Counted from the stretch's first letter, positions 41,003 through 50,526 are shown. The stretch is DNA of 64,000 nt from Ferrovibrio xuzhouensis (GCF_042648965.1 NZ_JBHRYJ010000001.1:372001-436000), one strand, 5' to 3'. Numbers and translations: made by a program. Notes: generated by a model from the sequence alone, not told the origin.

Positions 41003-42022
41003 TCAGTCTTTTACCCGGCCGAGCTTGCCCAGCGCGTAGTCGATGAACCGGCTATCGATCATCTTGTCGACGTCGACCTTCTTCTTCACCGCCTCGTAGC
41101 GGGCATACCAGTCCTGCTGGTCGACCAGGCTCGGCTTGGACAGCTCGGCATTGGGGTCCATGTAACTCCACTGCATTTCGTCATAGACTGCCTTGTCCTT
41201 CAGCATGGTGTGCTTGGTCAGGATGTCGATGACGGCAGCTCTCTCCTTGCCGCCCTTCATGGCATCATAGTAGTCGCGCACGCCGCGCAGGTAGGCGACG
41301 GTAAATGCCTTGGCCTGCTCGGGATTGGCGTCGGTCCAGTCCTTGCTGTAGAGGATGACGGAGACTTCCAGCGGCGGATTGCGCAGCACGTCCGCCGCCC
41401 GCTTGAAGGCTATCGCCGTTTTCCGCTGGCTGTAGCGCGCCGCGAAAGGCTCGGTGACAAGCCCGGCATCGATCGCCTTGCTGTCCAGCGCCTGCCCCAT
41501 GTCCGGCCACGACATGTAGATGATCTTGACGTCGCCGATGCTCATGCCGACGGAGTCCATCATACGCCCCATCATGTAGTGAAGGGCACCGTAGGGTGCA
41601 TTCACCGCGATCGTCTTGCCCTTCAGGTCGGCAAGCGACGTCACGGATGACTGCAGGTCGGTGCGCAGCAGCAGGGTATCGCTGGAGAACCCGGGCATGT
41701 CGCGCGTGCGCGCCATGGCGATCCGCACCGGCCAGTCGCGGTCGAAGGCATTGAACAATCCGGCGCTGGGCCCGCCGCCGGCGACCTGGATCTGGTTGGT
41801 CGACAGCGGCGCCGTGGCATCGGCGGCAGAGCGGAAACGCTGCAGCTTCACCTCGACCTTCTCGGCGGCGAAATAGCCGCGGTCCACGCCGATGAAGAAC
41901 GGCGCATCCGCCGTGATCCCGAGCTCGCCGACCGTCACCGGCTGTGCACGAGCCGGCAGTCCGCCCGCCAGCACGGCCGCCGCCGCCAGAGTCGCCAATC
42001 CGACATACGCTGCGATTTTCAT
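41003..42022 (-). CDS. ABC transporter substrate-binding protein (NitT/TauT type)
   Basis: A 339-residue periplasmic binding protein. The signal peptide is about 1-26 (LATLAAAAVLAGGLPARA). The mature part has ADAPFFIGVDRGYFAAEKVEVKLQRF, which I split as GVDRGYFAAEKVEV, and DLKGKTIAVNAPYGALHYMM, as in SsuA/NMT1-like proteins. It lies 34 bp after the permease gene and 46 bp before the Rieske oxygenase, so the ligand is probably the oxygenase substrate. Confidence 0.9.
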   Translation of the reverse strand: MKIAAYVGLATLAAAAVLAGGLPARAQPVTVGELGITADAPFFIGVDRGYFAAEKVEVKLQRFRSAADATAPLSTNQIQVAGGGPSAGLFNAFDRDWPVRIAMARTRDMPGFSSDTLLLRTDLQSSVTSLADLKGKTIAVNAPYGALHYMMGRMMDSVGMSIGDVKIIYMSWPDMGQALDSKAIDAGLVTEPFAARYSQRKTAIAFKRAADVLRNPPLEVSVILYSKDWTDANPEQAKAFTVAYLRGVRDYYDAMKGGKERAAVIDILTKHTMLKDKAVYDEMQWSYMDPNAELSKPSLVDQQDWYARYEAVKKKVDVDKMIDSRFIDYALGKLGRVKD

Positions 42023-42056
42023 GCCTACCCCCTTGCTTTCGATTGCTCCGGCCCCG

Positions 42057-42827
42057 TCAGTGGTCGTGCCGCCGCCAGGGGATCAGGAACCGTTCGATCT
42101 CCCTGAGTATGAAACTGGCGACAAGGCCTAGAATGGTGATGACAATGATGCCGACGAACATGTTCTCGATGACCAGCGTCTGCCACGACGTCCAGATCAG
42201 GTAGCCGATGCCGGCCCGCGAGGCGACGAATTCAGCACCGACCAGGACGATGAAGGCGACTCCGAGGCTGATGCGCAGACCCGCGAAAATGGTGGGCAGT
42301 GCGCCGGGCAGGATCACACGACGGAACAGCTTCAGCCATGGCGTGTTGTAGTTCTTCGCGACATCGAGGTAGATGCGATCGATCCCCATCACGCCGACCG
42401 TGGTGTTGATCGCGACCAGAAAGAAGACCGCGACGGCGACGACGGCAATCTTCGAGCCGTCGCCGATGCCGAACATCAGCATCAGCAGCGGCAGGATGGC
42501 GATCTTGGGCACCGGACAAATCGCCGCGATCAGCGGATCGAGGATTGCCCGGACGAAGCGGTTCAACCCCATCAGCATGCCGATCAGGATGCCGGGGATG
42601 GCCCCGAGCGCGAAGCCGATCACCAGCCGGTACAGGCTGACCGCCGTATGGGTAAGCAGTTCGCCGCTCAGCAGCAGGTCCCAGCCGCTGCGGAAGATCT
42701 GCACCGGTGACGGCACGTAACGGGCATCGATCACCCCGGCATTGGACAGGATCTGCCAGATCAGCAGGATGCCGACCGGCGAGGCGATCGTCAGCAGACG
42801 TTCCTGGGTCGATTTTGCCAGCTTCAT
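42057..42827 (-). CDS. ABC transporter permease (NitT/TauT type)
   Basis: A 256-residue inner-membrane protein with six helices. The EAA-type coupling motif is GALPTIFAGLRISLGVAFI and VGAEFVASRAGIGYLI follows, both typical of SsuC/TauC permeases. The ATG at 42827 overlaps the ATPase stop as ATGA. It pairs with that ATPase and the binding protein that follows. Confidence 0.92.
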   Translation of the reverse strand: MKLAKSTQERLLTIASPVGILLIWQILSNAGVIDARYVPSPVQIFRSGWDLLLSGELLTHTAVSLYRLVIGFALGAIPGILIGMLMGLNRFVRAILDPLIAAICPVPKIAILPLLMLMFGIGDGSKIAVVAVAVFFLVAINTTVGVMGIDRIYLDVAKNYNTPWLKLFRRVILPGALPTIFAGLRISLGVAFIVLVGAEFVASRAGIGYLIWTSWQTLVIENMFVGIIVITILGLVASFILREIERFLIPWRRHDH

Positions 42828-43660
42828 GCGTCGCCCTCCTCGATCTGGCGGGCAGACTGGACTTCCTCTTCCAGGCTGCGCCAGATCCGCAGGGACAGTT
42901 CGCCGAACCGGGGATCGGCACGCAGTTCCGGCACCGAGCGCGGCCGGGCAAACGGCACCGTCACCACTTCCTTGATCCGCCCGGGATTGGCCGCCATCAC
43001 GACGATACGGTCGCCGAGCACGAGGGCTTCGTCGATCGAATGGGTGATGAACACCACGGTCTTGCGCTGCTGTTCCCACAGCCGCAGCAGTTCGCCCTGC
43101 ATCAGGATGCGATTCTGGGCGTCGAGCGCCGCGAAGGGCTCATCCATCAGCAGGATTTCCGGATCGGTGACGAAGGCACGGGCCAGGCTGACCCGCTGCC
43201 GCATGCCGCCGGACAGCTGGTGCGGATAATGGTCGCGGAACTTCAGCAGTCCGATCATTTTCAGGAAGGGTTCGACCGCCAGCCGACGCTCGCGGCGGCG
43301 CATGCCGCGCATTTCCAGGCCGTAGGCCACGTTGTCCATCACCGTCAGCCACGGAAACAGTCCATGTTCCTGGAACACCATGGCATTCAGCGGTCGGTCA
43401 CCGCCGCCGGACGGCACGATATGGATGTGGCCGGCCGTCGGCGTCTCGAGGCCGGCCATGATGCGCAGCGCCGTGGTCTTGCCGCAGCCGCTCGGTCCGA
43501 CCACGCAGATGAATTCGCCGTCCTGTATGGTCAGGGAGAAATCGGCAAGTGCGGTGAAGCGCCGGGCGCCTTCGCCGAAGGATTTTTCCAGCCGGTCTAT
43601 CGTGACCTTGCTGCGTACCGTCTGCCCCGCCTGTTCGTCCGGCATGTACAACGCACCCAT
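42824..43660 (-). CDS. ABC transporter ATP-binding protein (NitT/TauT type)
   Basis: A 278-residue ATPase with Walker A GPSGCGKTT, Q-loop in VFQEHGLFPWLTV, signature LSGGMRQRV, Walker B ILLMDEPFAALD, and H-switch FITHSIDEAL. It is the first gene of the six-gene importer-oxygenase operon and divergent from the MarR gene across 185 bp. A second in-frame ATG lies five codons downstream. Confidence 0.93.
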   Translation of the reverse strand: MGALYMPDEQAGQTVRSKVTIDRLEKSFGEGARRFTALADFSLTIQDGEFICVVGPSGCGKTTALRIMAGLETPTAGHIHIVPSGGGDRPLNAMVFQEHGLFPWLTVMDNVAYGLEMRGMRRRERRLAVEPFLKMIGLLKFRDHYPHQLSGGMRQRVSLARAFVTDPEILLMDEPFAALDAQNRILMQGELLRLWEQQRKTVVFITHSIDEALVLGDRIVVMAANPGRIKEVVTVPFARPRSVPELRADPRFGELSLRIWRSLEEEVQSARQIEEGDA

Positions 43661-43724
43661 GCTGCTCGCCCGCCTCGCCGGAAGTCTGTGGTCCGGCCTC
43701 CACGCTTGGTATACTTTATCATCA

Positions 43725-43741
43725 AGTTGTATTTAGCAACT
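43725..43741. promoter_or_regulatory. Candidate MarR operator
   Basis: AGTTGTATTTAGCAACT has perfect 5-bp arms around a 7-bp AT-rich centre. It is in the AT-rich part of the spacer between the ABC-Rieske operon and the divergent MarR gene, close to the operon start. Confidence 0.4.
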
Positions 43742-43845
43742 ATTTTCTTTTGAGTCGATATGAGCTACGAAAGGCGCCAGGGTCTTTCCCGCAATGCGCG
43801 CCGAAGCCGGCATGTGCGGTTGTGGTTCCGGAGCAAGGCAGGACG

Positions 43846-44370
43846 ATGCAGAAGCCGAAGACAGTGAAAAGCGCGGGTGCGGCCCGCGCCGCCGTGGGCG
43901 GAACCGCACAGACGCGCAAGTCGGCGATCCGGCTGGACAACAACCTGTCCTACAAGCTGTCGATGCTGAATTTCCTGATGGTGAAGGCGACAGCCCGCAT
44001 CTACACCTCGAAGAATCTCAATGCCCATCAGTGGAAAGTGCTGAGCGTGCTCTATGCCCACCAGCCGATGCCGGCGTCGGATATCCTGAAATGGGTCACG
44101 CTCGACAAGGCCGCGATCTCCCGCGCGGTGCAGCAGCTGCAGCGGCTGGAGCTGATCGAGCGCAAGCTGCATCCGGTGGACGGCCGCGCCGTGAACATCA
44201 GCCTGAGCGAGCGCGGGCGGCAGATGTATGCCCGCATGGCCGAGGACATGAGCCGGCTGCAGGCCGAGCTGCTGGCCGGCCTCGGCGAAAAAAAGACGCA
44301 GATTCTGTTCGATGCCTTCAGCGAGATCGAACAGCGGCTGCGCGGCATGGCGCTGAAAACCCCGGGCTGA
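43846..44370 (+). CDS. MarR family transcriptional regulator
   Basis: A 174-residue winged-helix regulator. HQWKVLSVLYAHQPMPASDI, LDKAAISRAVQQLQRLELIE and the wing RKLHPVDGRAVNISLSERG are the MarR DNA-binding pattern. Flanking helices form the dimer. An Ala/Lys-rich tail of about 30 residues precedes it. It is divergent from the importer-Rieske operon and probably controls it in response to the substrate. The ATG at 43846 has GGAGCAAGGCAGG upstream. Confidence 0.88.
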   Translation: MQKPKTVKSAGAARAAVGGTAQTRKSAIRLDNNLSYKLSMLNFLMVKATARIYTSKNLNAHQWKVLSVLYAHQPMPASDILKWVTLDKAAISRAVQQLQRLELIERKLHPVDGRAVNISLSERGRQMYARMAEDMSRLQAELLAGLGEKKTQILFDAFSEIEQRLRGMALKTPG

Positions 44371-44403
44371 CCGACGGCGACCGCCATTATACGGGTTGGG
44401 GCT

Positions 44404-45216
44404 TCACTCGTCGGTTTTGTTCTGCGGCCCCTCGTAGGTATAGCCGACGGCCGGCGGCACCGGCCCCTTGATCCGGCCGCCCTGCTGGGTCTGCTCCCAG
44501 GCATGGGCAAGGATGCCGACCGAACGCGACAGCACGAACAGGCCGCGCCCCAGTTCCGGCGGCACGCCCAGCTCGGCAAAGATGACCGCCGTGGCACCGT
44601 CAATATTCATCGGCAGCACCGTCTTTTTCTGATCGCCGAGCCAGGCCTCGATCCCGCGCCCGATGGCGACGAAGCGTCCGGAGACCTCGTCGCGCGCCGC
44701 CGCGGCCTCGGTCAGCGCCAGCAGCTTCACCGCGCGCGGATCGCGTTTGTGAAAACGGTGACCGAAGCCCGGGATATTGCGGCGCTTGTCGAGATAGGGC
44801 CGCAGGACCTGCTCGACGGCATCGGGGATCGCCATCCCGGCCTGCTGCCGTTCATCGACTGCGGCATAGATCGTCAGGCATTCCTGCCCGGCGCCGCCAT
44901 GCACGTCGCCCAGCACGTTGATCGCCGAGGCCATGGCGCTGTTCAGCCCCACGCCACAGGTCGCCGCCATGCGGGCGATCGAGATCGACGGCGCCAGCGG
45001 ACCGTGATCCACGGCCGCCACCAAAGCCGCCTGCAGCAAATCGCGGCGGCCGGGAGCCAGCTTTTCGCCGGCCACCATCAGCCAGATCATCTCGACGAAA
45101 TCCAGCCGGCCGATCAGGTCCTGGATCGGATAGCCGCGGATGTCGATGCGGCCGGGCTCGATATCGATGATGCTGGTGCGCCACCAGGCGCGGGAATCTT
45201 GTGTCGGGTCCGCCAT
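44404..45216 (-). CDS. Citryl-CoA lyase-like (short citrate synthase-fold) protein
   Basis: A 270-residue protein with the citrate synthase core only, about 100-160 residues shorter than citrate synthase. Catalytic residues are kept: His in VLGDVHGGAGQE, His in GFGHRFHKRDPRA, and Asp in NIDGATAVIFAELGVP. Short proteins of this kind are annotated as citryl-CoA lyases, which split a citryl-CoA-type ester into acetyl-CoA and an oxo acid. It is the last gene of the IclR-linked cluster, 19 bp after the alcohol dehydrogenase. Condensing (synthase) activity is the alternative. Confidence 0.72.
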   Translation of the reverse strand: MADPTQDSRAWWRTSIIDIEPGRIDIRGYPIQDLIGRLDFVEMIWLMVAGEKLAPGRRDLLQAALVAAVDHGPLAPSISIARMAATCGVGLNSAMASAINVLGDVHGGAGQECLTIYAAVDERQQAGMAIPDAVEQVLRPYLDKRRNIPGFGHRFHKRDPRAVKLLALTEAAAARDEVSGRFVAIGRGIEAWLGDQKKTVLPMNIDGATAVIFAELGVPPELGRGLFVLSRSVGILAHAWEQTQQGGRIKGPVPPAVGYTYEGPQNKTDE

Positions 45217-45235
45217 GGTGCGCTGGCCTCCGGGC

Positions 45236-46351
45236 TCAGTAGGACGCCTGCAGGATCGTCAGGTAATCCGCCTCCTGCAGCGGCCGCGGGTTGGTCTTGT
45301 GGGCGTTGTCGCCGAGTGCAGCGGCGGCAATCGCCGGCAGCGTCGTTTCATCCACGCCGATCTCGCGCAGGCCGGCCGGAATGCCGATCCGCCGGTTCAG
45401 TGCAAGGAAGAACCCGGCAAGGTCGGCGCCGGCGGCAAGGCCGGCCCGGCGGCAGATCTCGCCGGCCTTGCTGCCAAGATGATCCCGATTATAAGCCAGC
45501 ACATGGGGCAGCAGGATGGCGTTGAGAGTGCCGTGGTGGAATCCATGGGCGCCAAGCGGATGCGACAGGGCATGCACCGCGCCCATGCCCTTCTGGAAAC
45601 TGATCGCGCCTTCCAGCGAGCCCATCATCATGTTCCAGCGTGCCGCGCGGTCCTGCCCGTTGACGACCGCGCGCTCGATATGGCGCAGGATACGCTCCAT
45701 GCCGTCCAGCGAGATGGCATCGGCCGGCGGATTGATGGTCGGCGAACAATAGGTCTCGATGCAATGCGACAGGGCATCCATGCCCGTCGTCGCCGTGATC
45801 CGCGGCGGCAGGCCAAGGGTCAGTTCCGGATCGCAGATCGCCAGGCTGACGACATCCGGGCAGCGCACGCCGGCCTTGATGCCATTGTCGAACACGATCA
45901 CCGCCGAACGGCCGACTTCGCTGCCGGTCCCCGCCGTCGTCGGCATCAGCACCAGCGGCGGCGCGTTGCGGATCGGCTTCGGTGCGGCATGGCGGTTGCA
46001 GTAATCCCACAGCGGCGGCGGATTGGCGGCCAGGATGGCGATGGCCTTGGCCAGGTCGAGTGCGGCGCCGCCGCCGATGCCGACGATGCCGTCACAGGTC
46101 CCGTCACGGAACCGTCCGGCGCCGGCCAGTGCTGCCGCCTCGGTCGGATTGACCGGCGTATCGTCGAAAACGGTGAAGTTATCGGTCGCCGGCATCGCCT
46201 CGATCGCCTGGGCCAGCACGCCGGCGGCCACCACGCCCTTGTCGGTCACATACAGCGGGCGCTTTACGCCCAGGCGCGCCAGTTCCTCCGGCAGCCGGCG
46301 ACGCTCGCCATCGCCGAAATGAACTGTGGTGAGGAACTGCAGGACACTCAT
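45236..46351 (-). CDS. Iron-containing alcohol dehydrogenase
   Basis: A 371-residue type III alcohol dehydrogenase. The NAD loop is GIGGGAALDLAKAIA, with Ala where Ser is common. PTTAGTGSEVG follows. Metal residues are in TGMDALSHCIETY and GAVHALSHPLGAHGFHHG. It starts 1 bp after the aldehyde dehydrogenase stop, suggesting an alcohol-aldehyde-acid series. The substrate is unknown; maleylacetate reductase or 4-hydroxybutyrate dehydrogenase-type activity are possible. Confidence 0.9.
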   Translation of the reverse strand: MSVLQFLTTVHFGDGERRRLPEELARLGVKRPLYVTDKGVVAAGVLAQAIEAMPATDNFTVFDDTPVNPTEAAALAGAGRFRDGTCDGIVGIGGGAALDLAKAIAILAANPPPLWDYCNRHAAPKPIRNAPPLVLMPTTAGTGSEVGRSAVIVFDNGIKAGVRCPDVVSLAICDPELTLGLPPRITATTGMDALSHCIETYCSPTINPPADAISLDGMERILRHIERAVVNGQDRAARWNMMMGSLEGAISFQKGMGAVHALSHPLGAHGFHHGTLNAILLPHVLAYNRDHLGSKAGEICRRAGLAAGADLAGFFLALNRRIGIPAGLREIGVDETTLPAIAAAALGDNAHKTNPRPLQEADYLTILQASY

Positions 46352-46352
46352 G

Positions 46353-47804
46353 TCAGGCGGCCGGATCGAGGTCGCTGCCGGCGACGCGCTGGGTTACCGA
46401 CTTGGTGACCAGATAGGCATCAAGGCCTTCGGTGCCGCCTTCGGATCCGTAACCGCTTTCCTTGACGCCGCCGAAGGGCGAGGCCGGCGTGGAAACGGAG
46501 AAATAGTTGACGCAGACCATGCCGGCCTCCAGCGCTTCGCTCATCGCCGCGCTGCGCGCCAGCGACTTCGTCATCACATAGGCGGCAAGGCCGTAGGGCA
46601 GCGCGTTCACCTTCTGCTGCACCTCGTCGACGCTACGGAACGACGTAATCGGGGCGATCGGGCCGAACGGCTCTTCCGACATGATTTGCGCCGTATCCGG
46701 CACATCCGAAAACACGGTCGGCTGGAAGAAATAGCCCTTGTTGCCGATGCGGCCGCCGCCGCATTGCAGGCGGGCGCCGCTGGCCCGCGTGTCGGCGACC
46801 AGGGCCTCGATGGCATGCAGACGGCGCTGGTTGGCCAGCGGCCCCATCTGGCTGGCCGGATCGAGGCTGTCGCCGCAGCGGATCGCCTGCGCAGCCGCCG
46901 TGAAGGCTGCCACGAACCGGTCGTACACTTTTTCCTGCACATAGAACCGGGTCGGACTGGTGCAGACCTGGCCGGCATTGCGGAACTTCGAGGCCACCGC
47001 CTGCTGGGCTGCCTTGTCGGCATCGACATCGTCGAACACCACCACCGGGGCATGGCCGCCGAGTTCCATGGTCGCCCGCTTCACACCATCGGCGGCCAGA
47101 TGCAGCAGCTGCTTGCCGACCGCCGTCGAGCCGGTGAACGAGATTTTACGGATCACCGGCGAGGCAATCAGGTGGGCCGAAATCTGGCGCGGATCGCCAT
47201 AGACCAGGTTCAGCACATTGGCCGGCAGGCCGGCCTCGACAAACGCCTTCACCAGCTCGATGGCGGTAAACGGCGTCTCTTCTGCCGGCTTCAGGATCAG
47301 CGAGCAGCCGGCGGCCAGCGCGCCGGCGATCTTGCGGGCGGGCGTCAGCGCCGGAAAATTCCACGGCGAGAAGCTCGCCACCGGGCCGATCGGTTCGCGG
47401 CGGACGAACTGAGAGACGCCCTTCACCTTCTCGGCCAGCACGCGGCCGTAGCCGCGGGTCGCTTCTTCGGCCATCCATTCGATGTTGTCGGCACTGGTAG
47501 AGACCTCGCCGGCGGCCTCGGCGACCGGCTTGCCCTGCTCGATTGCCATCAGCCGGGCAATCTCGTCGCGCCGGGAGCGGATGATCTCGACGGCACGACG
47601 CATGATTTTGCCACGCTCGTAGGGCGACACCGCCCGCCAGGTACGAAACCCCTCGGTCGCCGCTGCCAGCGCGCGATCCAGCTGCATGGCGTCGACGCCA
47701 CGCCCTCTGCCGACGACCTCTTCCGTCGACGGGTTGACCACCGTCAGTTCGGCGGCATTGCCGCTGCACCATTCGCCGGCGATATGGGACTGCACTTCGG
47801 ACAT
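46353..47804 (-). CDS. Aldehyde dehydrogenase (succinate semialdehyde-type)
   Basis: A 483-residue NAD(P)-dependent aldehyde dehydrogenase. Catalytic elements are FSPWNFPALTPARK, FTGSTAVGKQLL, MELGGHAPVVVFDD with the general base Glu, and the nucleophile Cys in NAGQVCTSPTRF. EEPFGPIAPI and FGGVKESGYGSEGG are C-terminal features. The pattern is closest to succinate/glutarate semialdehyde dehydrogenases. The ATG at 47804 was chosen because the frame upstream runs into the preceding gene's end. Confidence 0.9.
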   Translation of the reverse strand: MSEVQSHIAGEWCSGNAAELTVVNPSTEEVVGRGRGVDAMQLDRALAAATEGFRTWRAVSPYERGKIMRRAVEIIRSRRDEIARLMAIEQGKPVAEAAGEVSTSADNIEWMAEEATRGYGRVLAEKVKGVSQFVRREPIGPVASFSPWNFPALTPARKIAGALAAGCSLILKPAEETPFTAIELVKAFVEAGLPANVLNLVYGDPRQISAHLIASPVIRKISFTGSTAVGKQLLHLAADGVKRATMELGGHAPVVVFDDVDADKAAQQAVASKFRNAGQVCTSPTRFYVQEKVYDRFVAAFTAAAQAIRCGDSLDPASQMGPLANQRRLHAIEALVADTRASGARLQCGGGRIGNKGYFFQPTVFSDVPDTAQIMSEEPFGPIAPITSFRSVDEVQQKVNALPYGLAAYVMTKSLARSAAMSEALEAGMVCVNYFSVSTPASPFGGVKESGYGSEGGTEGLDAYLVTKSVTQRVAGSDLDPAA

Positions 47805-47835
47805 GGCTTTCGACTCTTGCGAAGATGAAACAGGA

Positions 47836-48846
47836 TCAGGTGCGGATACGGACCAGCTGCTTGCCGATATTGCCGCCGCGCAGCATGTCGATGAAAGCCT
47901 GCGGCGCATTCTCCAGACCATCGGTGATGGTCTCGCGATACTTCAACTGTCCGGCGGCATAGGCGGCGGCCAGTTCCTCGGTAGCCGCCGGCCAGAGGTC
48001 GCGATGGTCGGACAGCACGAAACCACGGATGGTGACCCGCCGGTTGAACACCTCGCGGTAATTGGCGATCCGGTAGGGCTCGGTCGCATTATACTGCGAC
48101 ACCAGGCCACAGAGCGGAACCCGTGCGAAGTTGTTCAGCAGCGGCAGCACCGTATCGAGGATGGGGCCGGCGACATTGTCGAAATAGACATCGATGCCCT
48201 TCGGCACCGCGGCCGCCAGTTCGCTGGCAAAATCCGGCGACTTGTAATCGACGCAGGCGTCGAAACCGAATTCCCGGGTGACGATGGCGCATTTCGCCTT
48301 GCCGCCGGCAATGCCGACCGCCCGGCAGCCACGGCGCCGGGCCAGCTGGCCAACGACACTGCCCACCGCGCCGGAAGCCGCGGATACCACCACCGTCTCG
48401 CCCGCCTTCGGCTGGCCGAAATGCATCAGGCCGACCCAGGCGGTGATGCCGGTCGAGCCGAGCGAGCCGAGATAGGCCGTTGGCGGCGCAGCATTGATAT
48501 CGATCTTCTGCAGGTCGGCAGCAGCGGCGATGCTGTAATCCTGCCAGCCGAGCCGGCCCACGACCCAGTCCCCGGTCTTGAAATCGGGAATATTGCTCTC
48601 GACGACCTGGCCCACCGTGCGGCCGACCATGATTTCACCGATCTTCATGACCGGCGCGTAGGAATCCTTCGCCTCCATCCGCATGCGGATATAGGGGTCG
48701 ACCGAGACATAGTCGTTGCGGATCAGGGCCTGGCCGGGCCCTGGCCGGCCGATATCTCCCTCGACAAGGTCGAAACAGCCGAGATCCGGCTCGCCGACCG
48801 GCCGTTTGGCATAGACGATCTGGCGGTTGCGCATCGGTGCCGTCAT
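47836..48846 (-). CDS. NADP-dependent MDR oxidoreductase (leukotriene B4/curcumin reductase-like)
   Basis: A 336-residue zinc-free medium-chain reductase. SVDPYIRMRM, the nucleotide-binding SAASGAVGSVVGQLARRRG, and YFDNVAGPILDTVLPLLN are typical of LTB4 12-hydroxydehydrogenase/CurA-like enzymes that reduce alkenal or enone double bonds with NADPH. Its start overlaps the preceding permease stop as ATGA, so it is part of the transport-catabolism operon. Confidence 0.88.
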   Translation of the reverse strand: MTAPMRNRQIVYAKRPVGEPDLGCFDLVEGDIGRPGPGQALIRNDYVSVDPYIRMRMEAKDSYAPVMKIGEIMVGRTVGQVVESNIPDFKTGDWVVGRLGWQDYSIAAAADLQKIDINAAPPTAYLGSLGSTGITAWVGLMHFGQPKAGETVVVSAASGAVGSVVGQLARRRGCRAVGIAGGKAKCAIVTREFGFDACVDYKSPDFASELAAAVPKGIDVYFDNVAGPILDTVLPLLNNFARVPLCGLVSQYNATEPYRIANYREVFNRRVTIRGFVLSDHRDLWPAATEELAAAYAAGQLKYRETITDGLENAPQAFIDMLRGGNIGKQLVRIRT

Positions 48847-49694
48847 AGCTGGCCCTCACTCACGGTGCTTGCTTCCTTCGGCTGCCAGAACAGCAGGCGG
48901 CGCTCGACCAGCCCGACGACAGCATCGAGGCCAATGGCGAAAAACGTCAGAACGATCACCCCGGCGAAAACGGCGTGGATGTTGAAGGTACCCTCGGCCT
49001 GCAGGATCAGATAGCCGACACCGGCTTCGGACCCCATGTATTCACCGATCACCGCGCCGACGAAGGCCATGCCGACCGCGATGTGCAGGCTGGAGAACAC
49101 CCAGCTCGTCGCCGACGGCAGATAGACGGTGCGCAGCAGCTGCTTCTTGGTCGCGCCGAGCATGCGGGAATTGGCCAGGACCACCGGGCTGACCTCGCGC
49201 ACGCCCTGGTAGACATTGAAGAAGACGACGAAGAAGACGAGCGTGACGCCGAGCGCGATCTTGGACAGCATGCCAAGCCCGAACCAGACAGCGAAGATCG
49301 GCGCCAGAATGACACGCGGCATCGAGTTGAAGGCGTTGATATAGGGTGCGGCGAGCGCCGAGGCGGTCGGGTTGAGCGCCAGCCACAGGCCGGTGACAAG
49401 GCCGAGGCCCGAGCCGACGACAAAGGCGACAGCGGTCTCCACCAGCGTGATCCAGAGATGGCGGTAGATTTCGCCCGAGACGAACCAGTCGACAATCGTG
49501 CCGAACACGATGACCGGATCGCCGAAGAAGAACGGCGGCAGGATGCCGGTACTGGTCAGCAGTTTCCACAGCGCCAGCAGGCCGCCAAGCAGGACCAGGT
49601 GATAGACCGGCAAGGTGGCGCGGCGCGGTCGCAGGAAGGCCCAGAGCGAGCTCCGCGCGGCCGGGGTGGTCGATTCAGCGGCGGCTTTGTGCAT
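48843..49694 (-). CDS. ABC transporter permease (NitT/TauT type)
   Basis: A 283-residue permease with about six helices. YINAFNSMPRVILAPIFAVW and the coupling segment YLPSATSWVFSSLHIAVGMA match SsuC/TauC. VGAVIGEYMGSEAGVGYLIL follows. The first 20 bp overlap the ATPase gene, and its stop overlaps the next ATG. It works with that ATPase and the binding protein upstream. Confidence 0.92.
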   Translation of the reverse strand: MHKAAAESTTPAARSSLWAFLRPRRATLPVYHLVLLGGLLALWKLLTSTGILPPFFFGDPVIVFGTIVDWFVSGEIYRHLWITLVETAVAFVVGSGLGLVTGLWLALNPTASALAAPYINAFNSMPRVILAPIFAVWFGLGMLSKIALGVTLVFFVVFFNVYQGVREVSPVVLANSRMLGATKKQLLRTVYLPSATSWVFSSLHIAVGMAFVGAVIGEYMGSEAGVGYLILQAEGTFNIHAVFAGVIVLTFFAIGLDAVVGLVERRLLFWQPKEASTVSEGQL

Positions 49695-50526
49695 AGCCCT
49701 TGAGAACCTCTTCCTTCATGGCAGCCCAGATTTCGCTGTGCAGGCGCGCGAAACCGGCAGTGTCGCGGATTTCGGCAACATCGCGCGGCCGCGGCAGGTC
49801 GATATGGAAATCGCCGATCGGATGCGTGCCCGGCCCGGCCGACAGCACGACGACGCGGTCGGACATTGCGATGGCCTCGTCCAGGTCATGGGTGATGAAC
49901 AATACCGACTTGCGATCCGCCGACCACAGATCGAGCAGCTCGTTCTCCATCAGCTGGCGGGTCTGGATGTCGAGCGCACTGAACGGCTCGTCCATCAGGA
50001 TGATCTTCGGGTCCATGATCAGCATCTGCGCCAGTGCGACGCGCTTGCGCATGCCGCCCGAGAGATGATGCGGATAGGTCTTCTCGAAACCGCGCAGGCC
50101 GACCCGGGCCAGCCACTGCATGGCCCGCTCGGTCGCTTCCTTGCGATCGATGCCGGCATATTCGAGGCCGGCAAGGACATTCTCGAGCGCGCTGCGCCAG
50201 GGCATCAGTGCATCGGCCTGAAACATGTAGCCGGCCTGGCGATTGATCCCCTGCAGCGGCTCGCCGAAGATTTCGATCCGGCCCGTGGTCGGCTGCATCA
50301 GGCCCGAAGCGACATTCAGCAGCGTGGACTTGCCGCATCCTGTCGGCCCGACGACGGAGACGAACTCGCCGGGCTCGATCAGGATGGTGGTGTCCTTGAC
50401 CGCCGTATAGAGCCCACCGGACCTTCCCCTTGCGGGGAAGGTGCAGCTTACATTGTGCAGGGCAACGGCGGGGATTGAGGTGGACGGCCGCCGCAAAGCG
50501 ACCGCTTCAACGGCAGCAGCCATCAT
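49675..50526 (-). CDS. ABC transporter ATP-binding protein (NitT/TauT type)
   Basis: A 283-residue ATPase. Walker A GPTGCGKST, Q-loop FQADALMPW, signature LSGGMRKRV, Walker B IILMDEPFSALD, H-switch FITHDLDEAI. The ATG at 50526 shares one base with the binding-protein stop (TGATG), which indicates translational coupling, and is preferred over a TTG one codon upstream. Confidence 0.93.
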   Translation of the reverse strand: MMAAAVEAVALRRPSTSIPAVALHNVSCTFPARGRSGGLYTAVKDTTILIEPGEFVSVVGPTGCGKSTLLNVASGLMQPTTGRIEIFGEPLQGINRQAGYMFQADALMPWRSALENVLAGLEYAGIDRKEATERAMQWLARVGLRGFEKTYPHHLSGGMRKRVALAQMLIMDPKIILMDEPFSALDIQTRQLMENELLDLWSADRKSVLFITHDLDEAIAMSDRVVVLSAGPGTHPIGDFHIDLPRPRDVAEIRDTAGFARLHSEIWAAMKEEVLKGYAQSRR

